A stretch of 34,421 nucleotides of DNA from Candidatus Cloacimonadota bacterium (GTDB lineage: Bacteria; Cloacimonadota; Cloacimonadia; Cloacimonadales; TCS61). Positions 25,323 to 33,702 of the stretch are shown one piece after another; position 1 is the stretch's first letter, and each line of letters begins with the position of its first letter. Where the stretch lies: positions 1 through 34,421 of the forward strand of contig JABGOP010000018.1 in NCBI GenBank assembly GCA_018645365.1, written 5' to 3'. The notes below the pieces were generated by a model. That model ran no database searches. It was given only the letters and a program-made list of their open reading frames with translations, and had not been told where the DNA came from. The position numbers and the translations under genes are program-made.

Positions 25323-25720
25323 TATACTTTACCCTGTCCAGAGAGTTCTTGCTTAATTTCTGTCGTTGAGATACCTTCAGTTCGTCCTAAATAAACGACT
25401 TCACAAAATTCTTTCAAAAAATCAAATTTGCCTTTCCAATCATCGCCTATTACAAATACATCAATTTCGTGGTTTTTGACATCTGTTATTTTTTGTTTCC
25501 AATTGGTTTCAGGAATGACTTCATCTACATATTTGATAGCTTCGACAATTTTGGCACGCTCTTCAAAGGGGTGAACGCATTTTTTGTTTTTACCTAAATT
25601 AAACTCATCTGTCGAAACGGCTACAACAAGATAATCACCGAGCTTTTTTGCTCTTTTCAACAAATTTAAATGACCAATGTGAAAAAGGTCGAAAGTGCCG
25701 TATGTAATTACTTTTTTCAT
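25322..25720 (-). CDS. tagD: Glycerol-3-phosphate cytidylyltransferase
   Basis: Makes CDP-glycerol from glycerol-3-phosphate and CTP. The 132-aa product has the nucleotidyltransferase site GTFDLFHIGHLNLLKRAKKLGDYLVVAVSTDEFN at residues 8-41, FEERAKIVEAIKYVDEVIPE, VIGDDWKGKFDFL, and YLGRTEGISTTEIK at the end, all as in TagD. It supplies the donor for the next gene and probably for the LicD-family gene. Overlaps the ABC exporter gene by 4 nt (ATGA). CDP-ethanolamine-type relatives (RfaE/ECT) are less likely from the RTEGISTT motif. Confidence 0.93.
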   Translation of the reverse strand: MKKVITYGTFDLFHIGHLNLLKRAKKLGDYLVVAVSTDEFNLGKNKKCVHPFEERAKIVEAIKYVDEVIPETNWKQKITDVKNHEIDVFVIGDDWKGKFDFLKEFCEVVYLGRTEGISTTEIKQELSGQGKV

Positions 25721-27612
25721 TTTTCTTTGAATTGCATCTCGTGCAATTTTTTGTATTTTTCACAAGTTTTTAGGAGTTCGGTATGTTTACCAATTTCGAT
25801 AATTTTGCCATTGTCCATTACCACGATTTTATCAGAAGACAGAATTGTGGATAAGCGGTGTGCGATTACGATGACCGTTCGATTTTTGGTGGCTTGTTCG
25901 ATTGCTTTTTGCACTTTGTGTTCTGCCTCAGAATCGAGTGCACTGGTTGCTTCATCAAAAATTAAGATGGGAGGATTGCCCACGATTGCCCTCGCGATGC
26001 ATAATCGCTGTTTTTGTCCGCCAGAAAAGTTTGAGCCTTTTACCGAAAGCTGGGAGTTATAATTTTTAGGTAATTTTTCGATAAATTCATCTGCATAAGC
26101 AATTTTTGCAACTTTTTTGATTTCATCATCGCTAATTTTGCTGAGTGAACCGTAACGAATATTTTCGGCAATTGTTTCTGAAAATAAGATAGATTCTTGC
26201 GTTACTGTTCCCATTAAAGTTCGTAAATTTCGTAATTTGAAATTTTTCACATTTTCGCGATCAATCAAGATTTCACCTGAATCCACATCGTACATTCGCG
26301 TTAAAAGGTTGATGAGAGTTGTTTTTCCCGAGCCACTATTTCCAACTAAAGCTATTTTCTCACCTTTATTTATGGTGAAATTGATGTTAATTAAAATTTT
26401 CGTGGTTGGTGTGTAAGAAAAACTTACATTTTTGAACTCGATTATTTGCTCAAAAGTTGCTTTTTTGATTGGATTTTTAGTTTCTGTAATTTCTGAAGTT
26501 CGGTCGATAATTTCCGAAATTCTATCTAAGGAAACATTTGCTTTTTTGATGTTTGCGTAGATTTTCGTAAGTACTTTCATCGGGTGCTGAATGGAGAAAA
26601 TAGCCAGCATAAAAGCGATAAAGCTTCCGAATGAAAAGTTGAGGTTTGGGTTCAAAACTTGATTTCCGCCGATGATGAGAATGATGACGCCCGTTGTAAC
26701 ACCGATTGTCTCCGAAAGTGGAACATTGAATGCACTGTAAGCTACTGATTTTCGCCAATATTTGAAATGTAATTTATTGATTTCGCGAAATTTAGTCATC
26801 TCGAATTTTTCGCGAGAAAAAGCTTTTACGATACGCATATTATTGAGTTTTTCCTCAACATTCGAGAACATATTTGATGACTGTTGCTGAATTCGTTTTG
26901 AATATTTTTTTATTTTATTTCCCAAAAAATAGAGAATTAAACTGAAAATCGGGAATAATATCAAACTGATGAGGAATAGTTTTGCGTTGATGAAAATAGC
27001 GATGCGTGCAAAAACGAAAATGAGGATAATGTTTTTGAGTGATTCAAAAATAGAGGTAACCAAAAAATTACCAATGATATCCACATCTGAAACCATTCTA
27101 ACGAGTGAATCGCCGACTTTGTTTTTGTTGAAGAATGCCAAAGATTGGTACAAATACTTACGATAAATGAGATTGCGAATATCTTTGATTGTGTGTCCTC
27201 GCAGATTGGCAAACAAAATTCTTTGTCCAAAAAAGAAGAAATTTTTCAGTAAAGTTATCGACAGTAACGAACCACCAATAATCCATAAAAGAAGGTGGCT
27301 ATCGGTTTTTTCTAAAATAAGACTAAGGTTGTCCAAAAGAGGTTGGAGTGTATCTTTATTGGACATTTTCAGCAAACTTCCGTATTGTGATGTGAATGCG
27401 GAAATTGTTTCTGTTACCGCATTCCAAAATGCAGGAAAATTAGTGTAAATTATTTGGTTGGTCGTTTTTTTGAAAACATTATCCATCAGTGGAATTGCCA
27501 AAGTGATGCTGGCTCCACTGAAAATTGCAAATCCAACCATAAAGAACAACCCCGAAATGAGATAGTTCCAATGTTGGAGCGTAATTTTCAAAATTCTTTT
27601 CATGTTTTTCAT
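25717..27612 (-). CDS. MsbA-like ABC exporter (fused transmembrane and ATPase domains)
   Basis: A type IV half-transporter with about six membrane helices (residues 1-360), a large periplasmic loop after TM1 containing the insert NTDT-like region, and a complete ATPase domain: Walker A GNSGSGKTT near 415, Q-loop TQE, signature SNFSGGQKQR, Walker B ILIFDEATSALD, and H-loop IAHRLS. 631 aa is slightly longer than E. coli MsbA (582), owing to the TM1-TM2 loop. Context with kdtA and glycan genes suggests lipid A/LPS or another lipid-linked glycan as substrate. First gene of the operon. I start at ATG 27612; the ORF track starts at the TTG just before it. Confidence 0.85.
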   Translation of the reverse strand: MKNMKRILKITLQHWNYLISGLFFMVGFAIFSGASITLAIPLMDNVFKKTTNQIIYTNFPAFWNAVTETISAFTSQYGSLLKMSNKDTLQPLLDNLSLILEKTDSHLLLWIIGGSLLSITLLKNFFFFGQRILFANLRGHTIKDIRNLIYRKYLYQSLAFFNKNKVGDSLVRMVSDVDIIGNFLVTSIFESLKNIILIFVFARIAIFINAKLFLISLILFPIFSLILYFLGNKIKKYSKRIQQQSSNMFSNVEEKLNNMRIVKAFSREKFEMTKFREINKLHFKYWRKSVAYSAFNVPLSETIGVTTGVIILIIGGNQVLNPNLNFSFGSFIAFMLAIFSIQHPMKVLTKIYANIKKANVSLDRISEIIDRTSEITETKNPIKKATFEQIIEFKNVSFSYTPTTKILININFTINKGEKIALVGNSGSGKTTLINLLTRMYDVDSGEILIDRENVKNFKLRNLRTLMGTVTQESILFSETIAENIRYGSLSKISDDEIKKVAKIAYADEFIEKLPKNYNSQLSVKGSNFSGGQKQRLCIARAIVGNPPILIFDEATSALDSEAEHKVQKAIEQATKNRTVIVIAHRLSTILSSDKIVVMDNGKIIEIGKHTELLKTCEKYKKLHEMQFKEK

Positions 27613-27665
27613 CAATGTTTTCCACCAATTTATTTAAAAAAGAAAAATTTATGATTGGGTGTTTA

Positions 27666-27671
27666 TGTCAA
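27666..27671 (-). promoter_or_regulatory. -35-like hexamer upstream of the glycan operon
   Basis: On the - strand a perfect TTGACA occurs 54 nt before the ABC exporter ATG, in the 185-bp divergent gap with rpsO. TAAATT follows at 14 nt, which is short for sigma70 but also fits the TAnnTTT shape of Bacteroidetes promoters. Weak call; no operator was recognised. Confidence 0.25.
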
Positions 27672-27694
27672 TAAGAAATTAGCGGGTAGGAAGA

Positions 27695-27793
27695 ATGGCT
27701 AACTTATTTAGAAAAAATCCTTTACAAAGAAAAGCCTATTTTTTCCGTTGCACAACGCACTGGAAATGGTGTGATAAAAATAAAGGAGGATGA
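27695..27793 (+). other. Candidate 32-codon upstream ORF before rpsO
   Basis: ATG at 27695 opens a 32-codon frame ([19 protein letters not shown]...) that ends in TGA at 27791-27793, immediately after the rpsO Shine-Dalgarno site (AAAGGAGGA) and 4 nt before its ATG. It has a poor AGGAAG site. A frame this short could arise by chance, and no family is recognised. Confidence 0.2.
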
Positions 27794-27797
27794 TAAA

Positions 27798-28067
27798 ATG
27801 GCATTAACAAACCAAGCTAAAACGGCTGTCATGGTAGAGTTTAAACTCCATGATTCAGATACTGGATCACCCGAAGTTCAGGTTGCACTCATTACGGAAA
27901 GAATTAAATCGATCACCGAACATTTGAAAATTCACAAGAAAGATTTTCATTCTAGACGCGGGCTTTTGCAGTTAATCGGAAGACGAAGAAGATTGTTGAA
28001 ATATCTTAGCAATAAAGATGTGAAGCGATATCGTGAACTGATTAAATCTCTCGGACTTCGTAAATAA
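27798..28067 (+). CDS. rpsO: 30S ribosomal protein S15
   Basis: S15 is a primary 16S rRNA binder and forms an intersubunit bridge. The start is set at [15 protein letters not shown] (27798), with AAAGGAGGA 7 nt upstream; the ORF track begins 27 nt earlier at a GTG. The 89-aa product contains [19 protein letters not shown] and [22 protein letters not shown], both diagnostic, and is the exact usual length. pnp follows, the classic rpsO-pnp pair. Confidence 0.97.
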   Translation: MALTNQAKTAVMVEFKLHDSDTGSPEVQVALITERIKSITEHLKIHKKDFHSRRGLLQLIGRRRRLLKYLSNKDVKRYRELIKSLGLRK

Positions 28068-28079
28068 AATGGAACTTGG

Positions 28080-28113
28080 TAGAGGGTGAATTAATTCACC
28101 CTCTATCGTTTTT
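28080..28113 (+). terminator. Terminator after rpsO
   Basis: TAGAGGGTGAATTAATTCACCCTCTA is a perfect 26-base palindrome followed by TCGTTTTT, 13 nt after the rpsO stop. It can form a stem of about 11 bp with a 4-base loop. It would end part of the rpsO transcripts before pnp, as the t1 terminator does in E. coli. Confidence 0.8.
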
Positions 28114-28132
28114 GAACGGGTGGGGAATGCTT

Positions 28133-28179
28133 AGCAATAAACTAAATCTAATTTTGAGAATTGGTTTTAGTTTATTGCT
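28133..28179 (+). promoter_or_regulatory. Long hairpin in the pnp leader
   Basis: AGCAATAAACTAAA (28133-28146) pairs perfectly with TTTAGTTTATTGCT (28166-28179), and after a 3-base mismatch AATT pairs with AATT, so 18 of 21 positions pair around a 5-base loop. It lies about 40 nt before the pnp ATG. In E. coli a double-stranded stem here is cut by RNase III and underlies PNPase autocontrol; the same role is inferred. Confidence 0.6.
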
Positions 28180-28217
28180 TATATTCTCCACTTAAATGCA
28201 TAAAATAAGGAGAAAAA

Positions 28218-30428
28218 ATGCACAATTTTAACATTACAAAAAAAACAATTGAAATTGCTGGAAAGACATTAACAATGGAAACTGGCAGAATGGCAAAACA
28301 GGCAAATGGATCTGTTTTTATTACTTACGGCGAAACGAGTGTTTTGGTCACCGCTACTGCTTCAAAAGAGGCAAGAGAAGGAACGGACTTTTTTCCGTTA
28401 ACCGTAGATTACATCGAGAAAATGTATGCTTCTGGGAAAATTCCAGGTGGATTTTTCAAACGAGAAGCAAGACCAACAACAAATGCGACTTTAAACGCAA
28501 GGTTAATCGATAGACCAATCAGACCACTTTTCCCAAAAGGCTTTAGAAATGCGGTTCATGTGGTGATTACCGTGCTTTCATACGATGGTGAGAATGACCC
28601 AGGTGCTTTGGGTATTTTGGGTGCTTCGGCGGCTCTTTCTATTTCTGATATCCCATTTCACGGACCTATTGCTAGCGTAAAAGTTGGTATCGTAAATGAC
28701 GAAATAGTTATCAATCCGACCACTGAACAAATGGAAGCATCTGTTTTAGATTTAGATGTGGCAGCTACTGCATCTTCCGTTGTGATGATCGAAGCTGGAG
28801 CAAAAGAAGTTTCAGAAGAAAAAATGATGGACGCTATTTACACTGGTCATGAAACAATTAAAAAACTTGTGGATTTTCAAAAAGAATTTATACAAGGTAT
28901 CGAAGTGGCAAAAATGGATGTTGTACTCGATGTCGTGCCAGCTGAAATTTTGGAAAAAATAGAAGCAAAATATGGCAACGACATTAAGAATGCAGCTAAT
29001 GTAAGTGGAAAATTAGAGCGTTACGAAGCAGTCGATAAAATCAAAACAGATATTTTGGAAAATGCAAAAAAAGAACTTTCTGAAGATGAATTTACATTAA
29101 ATGAAAGATGGTATAAAAATGCATTTGAAGAGATTTTCACAAAGTTTATTCGTTCAGCAATTTTGCACAATAATCATCGTGTTGATGGGCGTGGAATGGA
29201 TGACATTCGAGCGATAACTTGTGAAATTGATGTGTTACCTCGCGTGCACGGTTCGGCTCTTTTCACGAGAGGTGAAACGCAATCTTTGGGTGTCATCACA
29301 CTTGGAACTGGTCGTGATGAGCAAATTATCGATGGGTTAAAAGAAGAATACAAAAAATCATATTATTTGCATTATAATTTCCCACCATTTAGCGTTGGTG
29401 AGGCTGGTTTTATGAGAGGACCAGGGCGTCGCGAATTAGGCCATGGAGCGTTGGCAGAACGAGCGTTATTGCCGGTAATGCCGACGACAGAACAGTTTCC
29501 ATACACAGTTCGAGTTGTTTCCGAAATTTTGGAATCGAACGGTTCATCATCAATGGCGACAGTTTGTAGCGGTACTTTGGCGATGATGGCGGGTGGAGTT
29601 CCGATTTCTAAACCAGTAGCCGGAATTGCGAATGGTCTAATTATGGAAGGCGACGACTATTGCGTGCTTACCGATATTATGGGCTTGGAAGATCATCTTG
29701 GCGATATGGATTTCAAAGTAACTGGAACTTTTGATGGAATTACGGCGATGCAAATGGACATCAAAATTGAAGGAATCACAAAAGATATTATGGGAATTGC
29801 ACTCGCAAAAGCGAATGTTGCCAGAACTTATATTTTGAATAAAATTGTGGATGCGATTGAAAAACCACGAGAAGAACTAGCTGAAAGTGCTCCTAAAATT
29901 GATTCGATGAAAATAAATCCTGATAAAATTGGTGCGGTTATCGGTTCTGGTGGTAAAATGATTAAGCACATTATCGAAGTTAGTGGTGCTGACCTCGAAA
30001 TTAATGATGACGGTACAGTACGCATTGCATCTGCAGACAATGAAGCAATTGCACTTGCGAAAAAAATTGTAACCGACATTGTTTCCGACCCAGAAATGAA
30101 CGCAATTTATGAAGGAACGGTTACTCGTATCGAAGTTTATGGTGTTTTTGTGAAATTTATGAGTGACACAAAAGAGGGTTTAGTTCATATTTCTCAGGTT
30201 CATCAAAAGCGTATTGATAAAGTGGATGGAATGTTTAAACTCGGCGATAAAGTTAATGTTAAATTTATCGGGTTAGACAGAGGTAAGGTTAAGCTGACGA
30301 TGAAAGATGTGGATGGAAATCCAGAACCTTCACCAGAAAATATTCAAAAATATGATCCAAATAGAAGTAAACCAGAGGAAAAAAAATCAAGAGATTGGAA
30401 TCGAAACGATAGGAATCGTCGGAGATAA
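28218..30428 (+). CDS. pnp: Polyribonucleotide nucleotidyltransferase (PNPase)
   Basis: A phosphorolytic 3'-5' exoribonuclease and RNA degradosome component. The 736-aa product contains two RNase PH domains (residues about 10-140 and 315-460; FKREARPTTNATLNARLIDRPIRPLFP and HYNFPPFSVGEAGFMRGPGRRELGHGALAERAL), the linking alpha-helical domain, a KH domain (KIGAVIGSGGKMIKHI near 575), and an S1 domain (YEGTVTRIEVYGVFVKF near 635). The C-terminus is a short charged tail ending KSRDWNRNDRNRRR. SD AAGGAG. Two bases separate its stop from the next gene. Confidence 0.97.
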   Translation: MHNFNITKKTIEIAGKTLTMETGRMAKQANGSVFITYGETSVLVTATASKEAREGTDFFPLTVDYIEKMYASGKIPGGFFKREARPTTNATLNARLIDRPIRPLFPKGFRNAVHVVITVLSYDGENDPGALGILGASAALSISDIPFHGPIASVKVGIVNDEIVINPTTEQMEASVLDLDVAATASSVVMIEAGAKEVSEEKMMDAIYTGHETIKKLVDFQKEFIQGIEVAKMDVVLDVVPAEILEKIEAKYGNDIKNAANVSGKLERYEAVDKIKTDILENAKKELSEDEFTLNERWYKNAFEEIFTKFIRSAILHNNHRVDGRGMDDIRAITCEIDVLPRVHGSALFTRGETQSLGVITLGTGRDEQIIDGLKEEYKKSYYLHYNFPPFSVGEAGFMRGPGRRELGHGALAERALLPVMPTTEQFPYTVRVVSEILESNGSSSMATVCSGTLAMMAGGVPISKPVAGIANGLIMEGDDYCVLTDIMGLEDHLGDMDFKVTGTFDGITAMQMDIKIEGITKDIMGIALAKANVARTYILNKIVDAIEKPREELAESAPKIDSMKINPDKIGAVIGSGGKMIKHIIEVSGADLEINDDGTVRIASADNEAIALAKKIVTDIVSDPEMNAIYEGTVTRIEVYGVFVKFMSDTKEGLVHISQVHQKRIDKVDGMFKLGDKVNVKFIGLDRGKVKLTMKDVDGNPEPSPENIQKYDPNRSKPEEKKSRDWNRNDRNRRR

Positions 30429-30430
30429 AA

Positions 30431-31729
30431 ATGAATTTGATTAAGAAAATTGGAGATAAAAAAGCTGTTATTGGCGTGGTAGGACTCGGTTATGTAGGTT
30501 TGCCGATGGCAGTAACTGTAGCCAGGAAAGGTTTCAAAGTAATTGGAGTAGATGTGAGTGAACATGCTGTTTCAAGCGTGAATGCTGGCAAAAATTACAT
30601 TGGCGATGTGGACGATGCAGAACTTGCAAAACTTGTAAACCAAGGTATGTTGAAAGCATCGCTTTCTTACGATGTGATGCAAGAATGCGATGTGGTTATG
30701 ATTGCAGTTCCTACTCCGCTCGATAAATATCAGCAACCAGATTCGAGTTATGTGCAAGCTTCAGTAAATTCGTTGGCGGAAAACGTTTCCCCTGGCACAC
30801 TTGTTATTTTGGAAAGCACGACATATCCAGGCACAACAAAAGAGATAGTTGCGCCCGCATTTGAAAAAAAAGGTTTTGCTGTTGGAAAAGATATTTTTGT
30901 AGCTTTTTCACCTGAGCGGGTTGATCCAGGAAACAAGGATTACAAAACCAATAACACGCCAAAAGTTGTGGGTGGAATGACCCCAAAATGTAATGAAGTT
31001 TCCAAATTTTTTTACGAAGCAATTTTAGATGCTCCAATTTATCTTGTTTCCAGTCCAGCTATTGCCGAAATGGAAAAAATTTACGAAAATACATTTAGGA
31101 ACATCAACATTGCATTGGCAAACGAGATGACCATTCTTTGCGAAAAAATGGGGCTTGATGTGTGGGAAGTTATCGAAGCTGCTAAGACAAAACCTTACGG
31201 TTTTATGGCATTTTATCCAGGTCCTGGTATTGGTGGACATTGCATTCCACTCGATCCATTTTATTTAACTTGGAAGGCGAGAGAATACGGTTATCACACG
31301 CGCCTCATTGAACTTGCAGCGGAAATAAATAACGCGATGCCACAATTTGTGATTGATAAATTAGTGAAAGCTTTGAATAAAAAAGGGTTAGCGCTTTCCA
31401 AATCTAATATTCTGATTTTGGGAGCAGCTTACAAAAAAGATATTGAAGATATGCGTGAATCTCCCATTCAAGATATTATTGTCCTTTTGGAAGAAAACAA
31501 GGCGAAATTTGATTACAACGATCCACACGTTCCGAAGTTTCATAATGAACTAAACGATAAGCACTACACTACGGTTGGACTCGAAAATATTGAGAAATAC
31601 GATGCGGTGATGATTATCACAAATCATACTGCATACGATTATAAAGACATTCTGAAACGCGCTAAACTCGTATTGGATACGCGCCATGCGTGTAACGGAA
31701 TGGTAGCAGAAAACCTGATAAAAATGTAA
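30431..31729 (+). CDS. UDP-N-acetylhexosamine 6-dehydrogenase (WbpA/WecC-like)
   Basis: An NAD-dependent nucleotide-sugar dehydrogenase. The 432-aa product has the Rossmann motif VIGVVGLGYVGLPMAVTVARKGFKVIGVDV at residues 14-42, FSPERVDPGNKDY, the central helix AIAEMEKIYENTFRNINIALANEM, and the catalytic loop GPGIGGHCIPLDPFYLTW with the active cysteine. This pattern is closest to the UDP-GlcNAc 6-dehydrogenases of O-antigen clusters (WbpA); UDP-ManNAc (WecC) or UDP-Glc are alternatives. It follows pnp by 2 nt, an odd neighbour for a surface-sugar gene. Confidence 0.88.
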   Translation: MNLIKKIGDKKAVIGVVGLGYVGLPMAVTVARKGFKVIGVDVSEHAVSSVNAGKNYIGDVDDAELAKLVNQGMLKASLSYDVMQECDVVMIAVPTPLDKYQQPDSSYVQASVNSLAENVSPGTLVILESTTYPGTTKEIVAPAFEKKGFAVGKDIFVAFSPERVDPGNKDYKTNNTPKVVGGMTPKCNEVSKFFYEAILDAPIYLVSSPAIAEMEKIYENTFRNINIALANEMTILCEKMGLDVWEVIEAAKTKPYGFMAFYPGPGIGGHCIPLDPFYLTWKAREYGYHTRLIELAAEINNAMPQFVIDKLVKALNKKGLALSKSNILILGAAYKKDIEDMRESPIQDIIVLLEENKAKFDYNDPHVPKFHNELNDKHYTTVGLENIEKYDAVMIITNHTAYDYKDILKRAKLVLDTRHACNGMVAENLIKM

Positions 31730-31799
31730 TTTTTTATCAATTGAAATGTTAATGTCGAAAATTTGGAAATTGGAGTTAACAGAATTTTAGGAGGATTTT

Positions 31800-32771
31800 A
31801 TGGCTGAATTTGAAGATGTAAAATTGAAACAATTGAATTTGCCGGATAAGAAAAAAATGATAACAATCGCCATTATTGTGATTGGATTGATTATTGTTTT
31901 TACCGGTTTGTACACTGTAAACCCAGAAGAGATGGGCGTGATTCAAAGATTTGGGAAATATTTGAATAAAACCGAGCCTGGTTTACATTTCAAAATTCCA
32001 TTTGGAGTAGATAAACTCACGAAAGTAAAAGTGAAGCAAGTTTACAAAGAGGAGTTTGGTTATCGTACGCTTAAAGCTGGTGTGAAAACGCAATATTCTC
32101 GTCGTGGTTACGATTATGAATCTGTGATGTTGACGGGTGATTTGAATATCGCCGATGTCGAATGGATTGTGCAATATCGTATCAACGATCCGCAAAAATA
32201 TCTCTTCAATGTCAGAAATGTAGAAGAGACAATTCGTGATCTTTCAGAATCGATTATGCGACAAGTTATTGGAGATCGCAGTGTGGACGAAGTTATCGTC
32301 TTAAACAGAAAAGAGATTGCCGATGCGGCTCATCAAAAATTGGCAACGGCTTTGGATAAATATGAAACTGGGATTGAAATTGTTACCGTGAATTTGCAAA
32401 ATGTGAATCCACCCGAAAAGGTTAAGCCAGCATTCAACGAAGTAAATTCGGCTAAACAAGAAAAAGAACGCATTATAAATCAAGCTTGGCAGAAGTATAA
32501 TGAGATAATTCCAGAAGCACGCGGAAAGGCGAAACAAACAGTTGAGGAAGCCGAAGGTTACGCGATTAATCGTGTAAATCGTGCTACTGGTGATGCTTCT
32601 CGTTTTACGCAGATTTACAAAAAATATCGTAATGCAAAAACAGTAACACGCAAAAGAATGTACCTTGAAACAATGCAAAATATTCTTCCAAAAGTTGAAA
32701 AAATTTACATTGTAGATGAAGAACAAAAAGGCATCTTGCCTCTTCTAAATTTAGACAAAGGAGGAAAATAA
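31800..32771 (+). CDS. hflK: HflK, FtsH-modulating membrane protease regulator
   Basis: HflK and HflC form a large SPFH/prohibitin cage around FtsH in the inner membrane. The 323-aa product has one N-terminal membrane helix (about residues 20-40, IAIIVIGLIIVFTGLYTV), then VNPEEMGVIQRFGKYLNKTEPGLHFKIPF and the band-7 domain (VEWIVQYRINDPQKYLFNV, LSESIMRQVIGDRSVDEVIVLNRKEIA), followed by a long helical tail. It lacks the glycine-rich N-terminal stretch of E. coli HflK (about 420 aa). SD AGGAGG. hflC starts one nt after its stop. Confidence 0.93.
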   Translation: MAEFEDVKLKQLNLPDKKKMITIAIIVIGLIIVFTGLYTVNPEEMGVIQRFGKYLNKTEPGLHFKIPFGVDKLTKVKVKQVYKEEFGYRTLKAGVKTQYSRRGYDYESVMLTGDLNIADVEWIVQYRINDPQKYLFNVRNVEETIRDLSESIMRQVIGDRSVDEVIVLNRKEIADAAHQKLATALDKYETGIEIVTVNLQNVNPPEKVKPAFNEVNSAKQEKERIINQAWQKYNEIIPEARGKAKQTVEEAEGYAINRVNRATGDASRFTQIYKKYRNAKTVTRKRMYLETMQNILPKVEKIYIVDEEQKGILPLLNLDKGGK

Positions 32772-32772
32772 A

Positions 32773-33702
32773 ATGAAAAAGACAATTATATTTTTCGCAA
32801 TTGTAGCCATAATCATTTTGAATGCTTTCTATGTTGTGGATGAAAAAGAACAGGTGATTATCACGCAGTTTGGTGACCCAGTTGGAGAAGCCATCACAGC
32901 TGCTGGATTGCACATAAAAGTTCCATTTATCCACAAGGTTCATTATTTTGAAAAGAGGGTTTTGGAATGGGACGGTGATCCAAAGCAGATTCCAACTTCC
33001 GATAAACGCTATATTTGGCTTGATACATTTTCGAGATGGCAAATAATTGATCCACTCAAGTTTTACGAGACAACCAGATATGAAAATTCGGCTCACAGTC
33101 GACTCGATGATATCATTAGCGGTACGACGCGCGATGTTGTTAGTTCTTATAATTTGATAGAAATAGTCCGCGATTCAAATCGTGAAATGGAATTTACGCA
33201 AGAATATAGCGAAAATACTTTTTCAGATGATAAGGTAAAAAATAATATCGAGATTGGTCGTGAACAAATTTCGATAGATATTTTTAATTTGGCAAAACCA
33301 AAAATAGCAGAATACGGCATAGAATTGATTGATGTCCAGATTAAAAGATTGAATTATAATAAAGAAGTTCAATCGAAAGTTTTTGATAGAATGATTTCTG
33401 AACGTAATAAAATTGCCGCAAAATACCGCTCGGAAGGTGAAGGTAAAACCTCTGAAATTTTGGGTAAAATGCAGAAAGAATTAGATCAAATTCAATCTGA
33501 TGCTTACAAAATTGCGGAAGAGATTAAAGGTGAAGCAGATGCGAAAGCAATCAAAATTTATGCAGATGCCTATAACCTTGATACCGAGTTTTACGAATTT
33601 ATGAAGACTTTAGAAACTTATGAGCAGACAATTAACAAGAAAACCACGCTCATTATGACAACGGATAGTGATTATTATAAATTCATAAAGCAATCAAATT
33701 AG
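32773..33702 (+). CDS. hflC: HflC, FtsH-modulating membrane protease regulator
   Basis: Partner of HflK. The 309-aa product has a short N-terminal membrane helix (residues 3-21) and the band-7 domain: VDEKEQVIITQFGDPVGEAITAAGLHIKVPFIHKVHYFEKRVLEWDGDPKQIPTSDKRYIWLDTFSRWQI, then RMISERNKIAAKYRSEGEGKTSEILGKMQKELDQIQSDAYKIAEEIKGEADAKAIKIYADAY in the coiled-coil region, as in E. coli HflC. SD AAAGGAGG from the hflK end. Its TAG is directly followed by the tadA ATG. Confidence 0.95.
   Translation: MKKTIIFFAIVAIIILNAFYVVDEKEQVIITQFGDPVGEAITAAGLHIKVPFIHKVHYFEKRVLEWDGDPKQIPTSDKRYIWLDTFSRWQIIDPLKFYETTRYENSAHSRLDDIISGTTRDVVSSYNLIEIVRDSNREMEFTQEYSENTFSDDKVKNNIEIGREQISIDIFNLAKPKIAEYGIELIDVQIKRLNYNKEVQSKVFDRMISERNKIAAKYRSEGEGKTSEILGKMQKELDQIQSDAYKIAEEIKGEADAKAIKIYADAYNLDTEFYEFMKTLETYEQTINKKTTLIMTTDSDYYKFIKQSN

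Noticed and set aside
27771-27797. GTG start for rpsO in the ORF track
   Set aside because: The strong AAAGGAGGA site lies inside that extension and serves the ATG at 27798, which gives the exact 89-aa S15.
28080-28180. Mobile element or attachment site suggested by two adjacent inverted repeats
   Set aside because: One is a normal rpsO terminator and the other a single leader hairpin; no transposase, direct repeats or target duplication is seen.
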